Positions 43,554 to 54,860 of a stretch of 64,000 nucleotides of DNA are shown one piece after another. A program made the translations under genes and the position numbers. The notes beneath the pieces were generated by a model. It searched no databases, was not told the origin of the DNA, and saw only the letters and a list, made by a program, of their open reading frames with translations. The DNA lies in contig JAHLJT010004567.1 in assembly GCA_031308135.1 (NCBI GenBank), forward strand, positions 37,336,389 through 37,400,388. Direction: 5' to 3'. Origin of the DNA: Acheta domesticus. Its lineage: Eukaryota; Arthropoda; Insecta; Orthoptera; Gryllidae. Positions within the stretch are counted from its first letter, which is position 1. The number at the start of each line of letters is the position of its first letter.

Positions 43554-44096
43554 GGGTGAGGTAGCTCAGTGCATCAACTGACGCCACTGCAGTGCCTCTG
43601 ACCGGGAAGACGTAGGTTCGAGTCCCGACGGCGCGGCAGGATTTTCGATACTAGCTTGTCAGTTAGGTCGAGATCAGTCGCTATCTGGAGGGGAATTCTA
43701 GCGGCCAGACGCTCTGATCGGTAGTTTTCCGTTGTTTCTCCGATCAACACCAGGCGAATGCCAGAGCAGTACCCTAAGAAACGGGCCACGGAACGCGCGC
43801 GATCTTTCCTTCCCATTCCTTGTCTTATTCTCCCCCCCTTCACACATACACTGACATGCACTGCACTATCTCACATGCCGGGTGAGCGGTCGGAGGCTTA
43901 GAGCTTGTTCCGACTGGGGCGGTGCCCCGTTGGTGGGAGATGCCTCGTTGGGGAAACCCCGCGAGTCGACGATAGGTCGGCGCTGGATCTCTCCATCCGA
44001 CGGGGGAAGGTCACTGCCCCATCCCGATGCAAACACATATACTACACTCACGGGACAAATGACCTCAGTTGTCACGCCCGGAATTCCTAACAATCA
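43554..44096 (+). mobile_element. tRNA-headed SINE-like repeat, family C, copy 2 (uninterrupted)
   Basis: The best-preserved copy. A-box-like GAGGTAGCTCAGTGCATCAA and an exact B-box GGTTCGAGTCCC (about 43616). A body with TCTAGCGGCCAGACGCTCTG and a 3' module starting AGAGCTTGTTCCGACTGGGG. It has no hairpin insertion, so it shows the empty site. It ends in CGCCCGGAATTCCTAACAATC followed by a T-rich stretch. Confidence 0.8.
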
Positions 44097-45566
44097 CTCA
44101 ATCTTTTTTTTATTTTTTTTATTTTATAAAGGTCTGGTGGCAATAAGATGGGACACACTTCGACCAAAATAGAGATAGTATTAACATATACGAAATGAGG
44201 GAGGCTTCCTTTGGTTGGGTGTAGCTTATCTTGTTACTTCCCGAAGCCCTTCGTGTCTATTTGAATGTCGGCTAGAAGAATCTACGAAAAGAGTAACAGT
44301 TTCATGCATTTAAAAGGGAGTTAATGAATAGAAGATTAGTAACTTCAGCGAGGGCTGCGTGATTTGGTGAAAGTAACACTGAAAAGTCAAACTTCAACAC
44401 ACAAATACCAGAGATTTTTTATATTTATGAGTCGATCTTTGCTCTGTCGCAAGGCCAAGGGTCAAAATGCTCAGCACATAATTCTACTTGCAAGCCCCTT
44501 GTCTGACTCCAAGGAAGTAGCAAGTTGGATTCACTATTGAGATGAACGCTGAAAATTATGCTAATAATACTTTGCCATGTCCATTAACGTTTTCAACCCA
44601 TCTGTGCAGGATTATTTGCTTACTTTGAAAACGTATTAAATCTTTCAATGTGATTTAAGATGTGATCTAATAATGATCTGTGTAGGATATCCTCTAGGTT
44701 TCTAATGGCGAGTGATTTTCGGTCATCGATGCGATTGAAGCACCATTTCAAAAGCGTTTTTGTTATATTTGTTAAATATTCCTTTCAAGAATTTATTAGA
44801 AAGTAGTCGCGTTTATGACGTTACTATCATGAAATGGAAGACTGTCGTATCACTCACGCAGAAAGTTGATTTTTAAAACTTTTTTCACGTTTCGATAATC
44901 ATCAGTGCAATGTGTTGCCTGACTCGAGGAAGACTCCTTCTAAGTACGCATTTTCAATGCTTGCAAAACGATTTTAAAAGCTTTCTGTGACATGAAAGTG
45001 TTTAAGATTAATCATTATAATTCATTTGATACGTGTCCCTTTCTTTAGGGGCTTTCTCACATAGAACCAGTCGTTACTTTTCGCGAAACTCTCGCACTTC
45101 AGCGTTGCTTTCGCCTAAAACAAAGCCAGTTTCTTGATTTCCCCTTTTCCCTTTCGACCTCTCCACACCTAGCGGGATGCAGGCCTCCTTGCAGCTTGCT
45201 TTCGCGAGGCCTATCGCTGCTAGGGACGGCTTTTCATATGTGAAGCCTATTAAAAGTGTCAACTGTTGGTGAAATTCCGTGAGGATATGTTAGGCTCAGA
45301 TTCTAAGGAATTTTTATTTCCTCTCTGAAAGACAAATTCACTTCATGTCAGTGGAACATTTTTTCTTCCCTACTTATCTCTATTATTTTATTCTTGTCCT
45401 TGTGACTCAAATATTTCCTTTGCAAGAGATATTTCCAAAGAAAACATCTAAATCATTTCCATTTGATTTTCGGACGTTAACAGTTATAGACGAAATTTTG
45501 TGCTCAGATTGCATTAACTGCAATTTGTATACATAATTTTCTGAGCAAGTAAAAACCAATATCTGC
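44097..45566. other. AT-rich, one coding-like minus frame
   Basis: AT-rich except 45074-45262, where a 62-codon minus frame of balanced composition is open (TYEKPSLAAIGLAKASCKEA and onward). No family recognised and no splice sites. Otherwise nothing. Confidence 0.4.
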
Positions 45567-45827
45567 TATGTAACTGTTGTGAAGAAGTGCATCAGTGCCT
45601 ACAAAAAGCTGGGTGTCAACATGTCCCGCAGTATTCATCTCCTTGACTCGCATCTTGACTTCTCCGTAAACCTACGTTTAATAGTCAGTGACGAATATGG
45701 TTTTCACCAGGAAATCTCAGGTGATGGATTAACGTATCAGGGCCAATGGAGTGCAGCAATGTTAGCCGACTACTGCTGGACATTTCAGCGTGACATGCCA
45801 AATGCTCACACAATAGCAAATTCATAG
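45567..45827 (+). pseudogene. Fragment of a recurrent arthropod protein of unknown function
   Basis: The frame reads YVTVVKKCISAYKKLGVNMS, then IHLLDSHLDF, then VSDEYGFHQEIS, then YQGQWSAAMLADYCWTFQRD and ends in TAG. From memory this resembles the C-terminus of a multi-copy arthropod/cnidarian protein with LGxxMSLKxHFLxSHLDFF, HQDIS and MLADYCWTLxRD motifs, probably transposon-associated. The N-terminal part is absent, and the block between DF and VSDE has lost conserved residues, so it is a decayed fragment. The AT palindrome at 45890 is just downstream. Confidence 0.6.
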
Positions 45828-45889
45828 CCAAGAAATTCAAGCAAAATACTCCTTAGATTAAGTATTTTCAGTGTATATAGATTTTATGT

Positions 45890-45938
45890 ATGTATTATAC
45901 CTTGAATTATATATATATATAATTCAAGGTATAATACA

Positions 45939-45939
<1 letters not shown>
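45890..45939. repeat. 50-bp perfect AT-rich palindrome
   Basis: Perfectly self-complementary: 25-bp arms beginning ATGTATTATACCTTGAATTA meet without a loop in a TATATA centre. TA-rich runs follow (45940-45980 and 46070-46135). Confidence 0.95.
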
Positions 45940-45983
<44 letters not shown>

Positions 45984-46140
45984 ATAAAGTATGCGTGCCA
46001 TGTAACTCAATCTCACTATTTTCTAAGCTAATTCCATGTTCATTAGTACTCCATGTACCAAAAATGTTCTATATATATATAATATATATATTTATTATAT
46101 TATATATAATATATATATATTTATATATATATAAAAGGAG
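45940..46140. repeat. TA-rich simple repeats
   Basis: Imperfect (TA)n runs at about 45941-45979 and 46069-46135. The 118-codon frame that passes through the second run is a by-product. Confidence 0.85.
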
Positions 46141-46430
46141 TATATCTAAACAACTGTGGGTGATAAGAGACAAATGGTTTGCATATTTTGAATCAGCACG
46201 TTTTACTTATCTTAGAAGAAGAGTTAGATACCAAGATAACCGCCAAATTTTAAAATTTGTTTTTCAGTGTAATGTCTGTGGAAACTACCCGTTAATAAAG
46301 TATTCTCGACTAGAAAGAAAACGTGAAGAGCGAAGACTGTGGAGAACATAATATTCTTTCGATCTCCAATAACGATCTATTCTCTGTGAGAGAAAACTGG
46401 AAAGCGGGAGAGATTCAGGGGTGCTCGTGA
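46141..46430. other. AT-rich, nothing recognised
   Basis: A Lys/Arg-rich frame (to 46351) lacks any domain evidence. Confidence 0.4.
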
Positions 46431-46700
46431 CATGTTTGTGGACAGGTAGCACAGAGGCCACTGGATCCGATGTTTACGTCTTTCCCCTCGGCCCCCGTGT
46501 GCGCATGACGACGCTCCTCTGGCGACCCGGTTTCTCCACAGCCGGTCAACTCGGGTGCCCGCGTCCAGCGGTGGTTTACGGAAAGAAAACTGGCTTGGCG
46601 GCGCCGGCAGAGGTCAAGCGCCGAAAGCCGGCGAGTGCGTGACAGACGCGCGGTGCCTCTGGGGCAGAAGGTGGCGGCGCGCACTGGGCCGAACCTCGCC
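46431..46700. other. GC-rich island
   Basis: GC-rich block with moderate CpG. No exon supported. Confidence 0.4.
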
Positions 46701-46796
46701 CAAAACAGCGCAATTTGTTGGATTCGTAGCAAGCATTTCACTGAAACAGATACTACGTAAATAAATTAAGCAGGGAAATAATAATTCAGTCTAAAT

Positions 46797-47030
46797 CAGT
46801 GTTGTCAAGGTCGATGCCACGAGTGGGAGTTCGTGGCACGAGTGCCAAGGCGAAATTGCTCCTCCACGCAGGTCGTTACCCCACCACCAGAGACAAAGCC
46901 ATCCCTATTGTAAAACGGCGGGGTTACTAATAGTTTCCTCTCCCGACGATAGTGGCGCAGAGAAGCTCGTGGCATGGCACGGTGCTACGGAGCGTGCCAC
47001 TACCACCAGTGGTAGACCTTGGCACCACTG
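46797..47030. mobile_element. Short hAT-like MITE, 234 bp
   Basis: The left end CAGTGTTGTCAAGGTC and the inverted right end CAGTGGTGCCAAGGTC agree at 14 of 16 positions. 8-bp direct repeats GTCTAAAT (46789-46796) and ATCTAAAT (47031-47038) differ at one base. Internal GTGGCACGAG-type words repeat in both orientations. No coding capacity. Confidence 0.85.
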
Positions 47031-47370
47031 ATCTAAATGAATTAGTATTTATTTTCATGAACTTCTTTCAATGTTTCTCTTTACTTCCTACTTTAATTCA
47101 ATTATACGAGATTACGAAATTTCATAGAAAGCAATATTTATTTTTATTTGCGCACAGAATGACATCGTAAATGGTTTGATCTTATTTTGTGGTCTCCTTT
47201 TCAGTGTAATTTAGTGAAGAATTGGCATTATCCTTTAGAGGTTCCTGGTTCGATGTCATTTAGCCTGTCATTATCCTAATAATTGCGACAGAAAACTTCC
47301 CAAACGCATAGACTGGAAGCAGTAACGATTCTTTTAGTAAAACCACGTTTTATTTAATTACGATGTGCTC
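47031..47370. other. AT-rich, nothing recognised
   Basis: AT-rich; no signal seen. Confidence 0.5.
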
Positions 47371-47645
47371 GTTTATTTTCGCGCGTGGGATGTGGGTCGT
47401 TTGGACCCAGTGCGTGCGGCGGCGGTGGCCCGCGGAGAAACCCGAGTCGCCCCGCGCCGCGCCGCGCCGCGGCCTCCGCCGACCTTCGCTGGTCAGCGCC
47501 GTCTGGGCGGCTTTTCACCCGAGTGTTTATTCGGCGGGGCCGCCCCTCCTTGCCTTCACGCGCCGCCGCCGCCGCCGCTGCGACAGGTGCACTGCGAAGC
47601 GGAACCGCACGCTTCTGTTTCGGCCGTAGTTCCTCCGTTTAAATA
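47371..47645. other. CpG-rich island similar to the one at 42761
   Basis: CpG island with GCCGCGCCGCGCCGCG at about 47457 and the shared motif CACCCGAGTGTTTATTCGGC at about 47517. No exon is called. Confidence 0.4.
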
Positions 47646-47871
47646 TGAATATCTTATATCTGGTAATAGTACCTGTAGCCGAATAGCGTGTGTCCGTCTC
47701 TAGGTCACTCACGGTTAGACCCCTTCCGGTCCTCCGGTTGGGACAAGCGAGTTGTCATTCGACGTATCTTGGACTGCTGTTGGGGAATTGGACATTTTAT
47801 GATACCCTATTTTTTTAACGCAGTAATTAAATATGAAAATGCTCAAAGCGTCCCATTAATCTACTAACTAA

Positions 47872-48382
47872 CATGGTGTGGCAAAATACTTTAAATTTTG
47901 TATTAAAATATCTCGCCAAAATTCTTTGTAAATAAGTATTTGAAATACATCCCAAAATACATTAGGTTTTCATTTGCCAAATACATACGTATTTAAAATA
48001 CCAGAAATAGTCGAAATACAGCAAACACAATTTTATTACATCTTTTTATTGAAACATATTGTAATTGTCAATAACAACAATGTTTTAATTGACAGTCACG
48101 CAAATTTCTTAACAATAAAAAACTATAATACTCGAATATTTGTATGTAATATATAAAATGTATGTACACAAAAATACATCCACGAATTTTATTTTTATTA
48201 AATCATTTTAAGTATTTCTTTTTTAAAACACCTATTTTGTGTCTTTAAATATATCTTCAAAACATGTCCCAAAAAACTGAAAAATATCGTTTAAATACAA
48301 AATTATTTAAAATTCATATGTATTTAAATGTATTTAATGAAAAATTCATTTAAAACAAATATATAAATTCTGCCCAACCAAT
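47872..48382. mobile_element. Possible AT-rich non-autonomous element with ATTTAAATAC repeats
   Basis: Both edges carry weakly matching inverted words (left TGGTGTGGCAAAAT; right, inverted, TTGGTTGGGCAGAAT). The subterminal zones are filled with AAATAC/GTATTT words in both orientations, as in some hAT MITEs. The 8-bp duplication is not clear, so this is tentative. Confidence 0.35.
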
Positions 48383-50431
48383 ATTAGTAAATAACTATTA
48401 TTAGATAGTTTATCATACGCTAGTAACCTCGTAGTAAAAACCAATCAGTGGTAGTACTGAAAAAGTTAGAACTTTCTACAGGAAGCTCTCTTTTTGGCGG
48501 TTTCCGTCAGTATGCTTCTTGCAGTTTTCCAAGTGTCAAACACACATTTGTAATGGCTCACGTGCTAGCCACGTTTAGTGCAGAAAGCATGAAAGTCCAG
48601 AAGAAGACCAAAAAACAAGAGGAAAGTCACTCAAAATTGTCAGGAAAAAGATGAAATTTTGTTCTGGTATTAGAACACCTTCTTCACAAGAGGGTGTTTG
48701 TTGTTTTCATATAATTTTGGAAACTTTTTTTTATTTTGAAAGTTTAACTACCGACTCGCCAGGTTCATGTGCCATTCGTGCATGGGGTGCAAGCTCTCTC
48801 GAGTTGTTATAAATAGCGTATTTCGATGGTCTCATACGTTTACCGTCGTTTAGATCCATCGATTAAACGAACCGTGCTATCACCCGTTAAAACTTTAGGA
48901 TATACCTAGTTAAACATGAACAGTTTTCTTGGTAGTCACCTTGAACCTGCAGAGAAATCCCCAAAAGCAACCGGTCAGGGCAACCGACCTGGGCTCCAAC
49001 CTGAGATCAATCGATTGATTCCCCGTCATTCGCACTAACGATGCAGATATCTCAATCGATGTAATTAGATGGACCTCTTCTTAATTTGCTGCAAAACAAC
49101 TTTCTACGAAAACGCGGCTCCAGTCCGTGCCGGAGGCGCCGCCCGCGCCGCGCTTCGCCTCATTTGTGGGTTGCGCCACTCGTTAGACGCCGTCGAGACG
49201 AATGCCTCCATCCTACCGATACACGCGAACCGTATCGGGACACAAAGACCGGAAGAGGGGAGGGAAACGGCTTGCAGGCAAGGAAAATGCGTCTCCGATA
49301 AGTGGGCTTCGAGAATGCTGCTTTCGGTGAAAACGACTTGTGGGGAGTATGATTTCCTGCAGCCCAGGTTCGTTTCGAGTACGCGCCCAATACGAGGTTT
49401 CTCCGTTTGGAAAATATATTGACCTCATTGGACATGGATTAAGGGTCCGCTGTCTGACACACATGTCACTTATCTAGCACTGAGTGTTTGCGTCAGTCGT
49501 TTGTAATCGAAATCCTTTAATTGCCAGTATTTCAAGAAAGAGGTAGAAGTAACCACAAACCGCCATATTACTTGGTTAAACAGATTTGTGTAACTAGTTT
49601 CCTTTCATTTGATTTTTAGATAAAATTCCAGTCGTAAATAGATCATGCGGTCACGCGGCTCAAAATAGGATTTCAGCGTTTCTGCTGAAAAGCCCGAAGC
49701 CGATAAGCGCCGTGGAGGGGGATGTGCGAATCGCAAAATATGTCGCGCTACCTTTCCTCCGTGCACTTCGACACGTTTCGACAACATTTCGTCATCGAAA
49801 CCAAATCCCGGTTTGATATGGTATTTCTTAGACAAGGACTCTGCGAGTTTAGGGTGAGCGTGGGTGTAGAAAAATCTGTTACTTCCGATTTGAGTGGCGC
49901 ATCATTCAGATTCAGCTCTTTATCTTATCTATACAATGGCACCTTCGTATCTCGACAATAGGCTTTTAGGTCGGTTGACAGCAGATGCGTCGTTTACGCA
50001 GACGCAGTTTAGATCAGTGTGCTTTGTTAAGCGGTAGCATGCACCGTGTTCTCTGCGATTGGTGGCGTTCGTTACAAGAAGATCGAGGGTCTACACAGTG
50101 CCAACGAGCAAACGTCTTATTGACTACCTGTTGAATCTCTTGAATTTGTATGTCAATGTTTATTTGTTTGTACGACATGCAGCTGGCGTACCTAGTCAGA
50201 CACTTCCAGGTATGCTTTTATTTTTATTTCGCATTTGTGCAATCCTTGCGTTATAAATTGAAGAATTAAATTTGCTACTCAATACGGTACAATCTAATTT
50301 GTGTATATATTTTTGAAAGTATGTGTTTTATCTTTTTCCTGTTCCGAAGATTTCCAGCAATCACAGTTTAGGTAGTTACATTGCTCTCAATGCTGCCTAA
50401 GTTATGGAAATTTGTTATTTATTTTTGTGAC
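48383..50431. other. Mixed AT-rich DNA, small GC patch, nothing firmly recognised
   Basis: A GC patch (49110-49200) and mixed-composition sequence to 49440 carry frames up to 117 codons without domains or splice logic. The rest is AT-rich. Confidence 0.4.
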
Positions 50432-50759
50432 GGCGATGGTGTAACGGTTAGCGTACCGGACTACAACCCAAATTCGCGGGTTCAAACCCGATCGAAGGCA
50501 TGGATTCGAAAAAATCCTTCGTACGCCTTCCTTCGGAGGGGAAGTAAACCCTGCTGTCCCATGTTAGTAGATTTACTGCATGTAAAAGATCCTCAAGCCT
50601 AAATGACGCCTCTGAGCTAAATTCAAAATCGCCTCTTTCGTCGCCTATGGAATACCTTCTTTCTCCGCTAGGAAAGGAGCGGCACGAAATTTGCGTGGTC
50701 AGACGGAAGCAGTCCTCATGGCCTGAGTCTCGCCACATAAAATAAGGCAATTCAATTCA
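50432..50759 (+). mobile_element. tRNA-derived SINE, family A, copy 2
   Basis: The head has GGTGTAACGGTTAGCG and an intact B-box with stem, GCGGGTTCAAACCCG. The body and tail align throughout with 17853-18191, including CTTCCTTCGGAGGGGAAG and the terminal AAGGCAATTCAATTCA. Small internal deletions distinguish the copies. No clear target duplication. Confidence 0.85.
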
Positions 50760-52334
50760 TTTCAACTTTCTTCGTTAATAGAGGAAACAAACAATATATT
50801 TCAGATTCTTATATTCTTGATCAGCGATCATTGACACTTTGTAGGTATTTACTGGTATTTGCGCCATTCCCATTTCAATGCATTTCCTAAATGTACCGTA
50901 TGTAGTCAGAAAGATAAGATAGGAGTACTTCCATTAACTGATTCTTGGTTACTCGAGGAACTATACTATTGTAGAGAAACTACAGTTGTGAGCATGGTAA
51001 TTTTTGTTTCGCCTCAGAAACTTACACTTCAGCATAAGATCTGCGTTAACCTTTGTTTTTCGACCAAGAGTTTATGCCCCCAAGATTTAATATGAAGTAG
51101 ACATATTGCATTCATCTTTTCAAGAAAAATATTTACCCCAAAATGTCGTAGCTGGAAATGTTAGCTTTCAAAAGATATTATATTTTGGTTACTCTCCAGA
51201 ATTAATCATTTAATATTATTACTATTAATAATATTAAGTGACACCATTTACCTTACGTCTGGTATAATGTAATGTACGTGTATGCTACAGACGTATTTAA
51301 AAATTCCAAGGGCTCAAGTCAGGTCGGATCTATGAGGGTGTCGCCCTTCACCCTTGGCTCAAGTGAGTAGAAAACTGCTGGAAATTCCCGAACTAGTGAA
51401 AGAAGGTACTAGAAAAACGACGGCGTTTGGAAGGAAAGAGATTATTCAGCATATTCTGAGAACAGGAAGTTAGACTTTCTTGGAAGTCAATATTATGATT
51501 GATTATGATCATAAACAAACACATCAAGGTGACAGATAACTGTCTCACGGACGCCTCTTGTAAATGTGAAGCATTCTGGCAACTGTGGAATGTGGATATA
51601 TTTTTTCTTTCGTGATTGAAGTGTCTATGAATAGAGAGTAAAAGAATGTACTTAATTAAATGTTTTAAATTTAATATTTTCGTCGTATATCTTTATGGCA
51701 GTATGTTTTTGACTTGCTGAAACATAAGTGAAAACTCTAGAGAATCTTCATTACTTATTTTTAATGAGATAAATTAGACATTAGCAACGGCTGATGTAAA
51801 TGTTCATTTTCACGTGCGAAAAAACTATCATTGATATGCGTTGGGATAATTTTTAGAGCAAGAAAAGGTGTTACGATGACCAACTTCTCAATGTACAGGG
51901 GTATCTAGTAATCTGATTAATCAGCGATACATCTACGAGTACTTCTTGGAATTATGTTAGAACTATCACGGACATGACGTGACCAAACGTCTCACATCAC
52001 TTGCACATGACTGAAGAATACGCATAAGGAAGAAAGTTTTCCTACAGGTGGCTGAGGGAAAAGATTGTATCATCAGAATGGGGCTCCAGTTGTTGCTTTT
52101 TTTGATCGCTTCTTTTATTGTATTTTTATCGGTATTATACCGCGTTTAAAACGTTATCTAAATTATGTTAATTTCAAGAACATTTTATTATGTTTATTAT
52201 TATTATTATTATTATTATGTTTAGTTTTGTGAACTAAAATCATCCTCTACTCAATTAAAAGACTGTAAAACAAGATACATTTTTTATTGTTGATTGTTGT
52301 TTAGGAGAGCTTCTCTAATCGGTAACATAATTAG
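50760..52334. other. AT-rich, nothing recognised
   Basis: AT-rich with a short (TTA)n at 52196-52217. Confidence 0.5.
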
Positions 52335-52480
52335 TGCTGGAAAAGTTAGACATAAGTATTTATAGATTCTAAAGTCGTTTCTTGAGATAAATTAGATACT
52401 ATTAATTATACTTTTGCAGACTTGACATGTTAAATCTGCATGACAAAATCTATAAATACTTACGTCTAACTTTTCGAGCA
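52335..52480. repeat. 146-bp inverted-repeat (foldback) structure
   Basis: 34-bp arms at 52335-52368 (GAAAAGTTAGACATAAGTAT within) and 52447-52480 are inverse copies with two mismatches, separated by 78 bp. It is probably a tiny MITE, though the target duplication is unclear. Confidence 0.75.
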
Positions 52481-52496
52481 ATGATTATGTTGCCGA

Positions 52497-52533
<37 letters not shown>
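52497..52533. repeat. (TG)n(TA)n compound microsatellite
   Basis: About 11 TG units followed by about 7 TA units. Confidence 0.9.
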
Positions 52534-53330
52534 CACTTTTATTGACATTTTTACGTCATTTAACACATTCGGGGATACGCGTAGTGCGTTCATTTCAGTC
52601 CAGTTCAGTATTAAACATGTAGTTGTGTAATAAATATTCACAAATATTGTAAATTCTACAAAAATAGTCCCATTTCAAAGTTCAAACAAAATATATGTTC
52701 AAAAATACGGGTACGAGAAAGTGGTAACTTGATATTTCAATCGTAATATCTTTCGGCCAAAAGAGCTGCATGTCGTTCTTAAGGCTCATTCAAAATGAAA
52801 ACTAAAGGTAAACCCAAAAGCTTGGTTCCATTTATGAAATGGAACTATTCACGCCGATGAACTTGAACGTAAAATTGAATTTCAATGTAAGACGTAATTT
52901 TGAAAGTTCGCGTACAGCAAGCTTTCACGTTCACTTTAACCTAATCTGAGGACAACACACTATCGTATACCGCAGCAACATCCAAAAAAACTTCTAGCGT
53001 TTTGTTGATTCGTTTAGAAAGAGAATATTTGCCATTTTCATAATTGCTCATGAAATGCTCCATAGAATCATTCATGGCATCCTAAATATCATCTATACAC
53101 GTTTGGGTCCATTTCGCTTATCTTCGGGTTGAATAATATACATGCAATTTCTGTGTCGAGTATTTATTGACTCGATTACGAAGAGTGGCTGTGCTCATAA
53201 TTACGATGGCGATTATTGTGAACGGTACATGTAATGATAAAAGTACATGTGTATGTCCTCACCTCTGTGTCAACGTTTTCATTGTGAATGGCCTTTTCAA
53301 TGCGCGCTTGCATTCTGTTTCTGTTGAGAG
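52534..53330. other. AT-rich, nothing recognised
   Basis: AT-rich; no exon, RNA or element end was seen. Confidence 0.5.
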
Positions 53331-53640
53331 CGGTGGAACGTCTCTTCAATCGGCGGGCGCCCCCCAGGCGCTCTGGTGGCAGGGGCCGGCATCTGAGTTG
53401 GCAAACGGGAGAGGCGATTTGAGGCGGGAAGCGCCTTGCGTGCCAGCGGCTTCTGGGGCGGCCGAGAAATCGCACGCGGCCCGGAAGCGGGGGCGGGAGG
53501 GCGGAAACGCTGCCCGCGGGGATAAGGGCCCCTCTCCGCGGCGCGGACGCTGACCGCCTTGCGTCCCGCGCCCGCGGGCGACGGTTTGCGGCGCTCCTTG
53601 CGGCATCTTCACGGCTATGAGACGGGACCGCGCTCTGGCT
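53331..53640. other. CpG-rich island
   Basis: CpG-dense. An ATG at 53617 opens a 37-codon plus frame (MRRDRALAAVDILLAWRM...) just past the island, too short to credit. Possible promoter island. Confidence 0.4.
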
Positions 53641-54429
53641 GCTGTGGATATTCTGTTGGCGTGGAGGATGTTGGTGGGAGTTCTGTCGATGTTTGGACAG
53701 TGTCTCTCTCTGGATCGCTTGAAATGTTGATTGATCTGCTAGACATTTCTGTGATTTCTTAGTACTTATGTAACTCATAAGTACTTATTGTTGATGCCAT
53801 TACACGAGTTCAATAGCTATTAAAAATGACGCGAATAGTAACATTGCTTAATTGAATTTTGTGTTGTGTGGGTGAACTTTTCTATCTCTTGATCAATTTT
53901 TACTATTGAGTTTAAATTTTCTGGAAAGGAGTAGTTAATGGCCATGAGTTCAGTGAATTGACAATTCTAATTGTCAGGCATGCACCCGAATTTGGTACAT
54001 GTGGGATTGTTGAAGGTCAATTTCACCATTAATAGAGAGGTGATCCGTATTTAACTCTGAAACCGAATTTCCTCTCTAAATTCTTCGTTATGTTAATAGT
54101 GTTCAAAATAACACTAATTGCGAGTGTTATATGACTGATGGGTGGTTTCTTTTAACTTTTTTTTATTCCTTGTGAATTCCGTGTTTTAAGTATTAATATT
54201 GCTTCCGATAACTCCAGAATGAAATCACTGATCTAAAGACTACTTTCCAAATATTTTGATGATTAATCATTACCTGATTTCATATGAAATTGAATCAAGA
54301 GTTTCAGGAATCCTGCTCTTAGATAACACAACGTTCAAAGGATGTTGTCGTGCAACCAAACGTCAACACTAAGTGATAGTGAAATCATTGACCGTAAAAC
54401 GCTCTCTCCCGACACTACGAAGCGACAGA
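53641..54429. other. AT-rich, nothing recognised
   Basis: AT-rich; no signal seen. Confidence 0.5.
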
Positions 54430-54860
54430 ACAGTATTTTGGTTGGTCGCGCAGGACCCGCGCCCCGCGAAAGACCGGATGTGGAGGCGCGGCGGGGCTCT
54501 TGACATTGGCGCTCCGCCGCGGACTCGCTGCTCTCGCCGGCGACCCTGCGGCAGAAAGTGCGTGCGGCGGCAGCGGCGGCGGCGTTTCTCTCTCCCGCTA
54601 ATTGGCGCCCAAGTGGGTCGCGCGGCCCGCGGCCCCCGGGGCGACGGCGCTCATCCCCTCCCCCTCCCCCGCCCCCAACGCCTCCTGCACCTGCTGCGCC
54701 CCCGGCGGCGACGCCGACCTCCCCCGCCGCCCCCCCCTCCGCCGCCGGCGCCCTCGCCTGCCTCAGGGGGCCGGTTAGCGGTCTCCGCTGGGAGTTCTGG
54801 TGGTGCTAATCCCCGAAGTGTCACTGTCGCCTTCCCCTCCCTGCGGGCAAGTGGGGCGCT
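54430..54860. other. CpG-rich island with C-rich core
   Basis: CpG-dense with CCCCTCCCCCTCCCCCGCCC at 54655-54674 and CCGCCGCC runs. Frames of up to 181 codons run through it but are Arg/Pro noise from composition. Possible promoter. Confidence 0.4.

Noticed and set aside
43556..43628. tRNA gene at the head of family C
   Set aside because: The B-box is good but the arms do not form a cloverleaf with a paired acceptor stem, and the same sequence recurs with a SINE body.
45995..46351. 118-codon plus frame with Tyr/Ile repeats
   Set aside because: The first half is translated TA microsatellite; the rest has no recognisable similarity.
50440..50500. tRNA gene at the head of family A
   Set aside because: Part of a dispersed ~330-bp repeat with a second copy at 17853; a SINE head.
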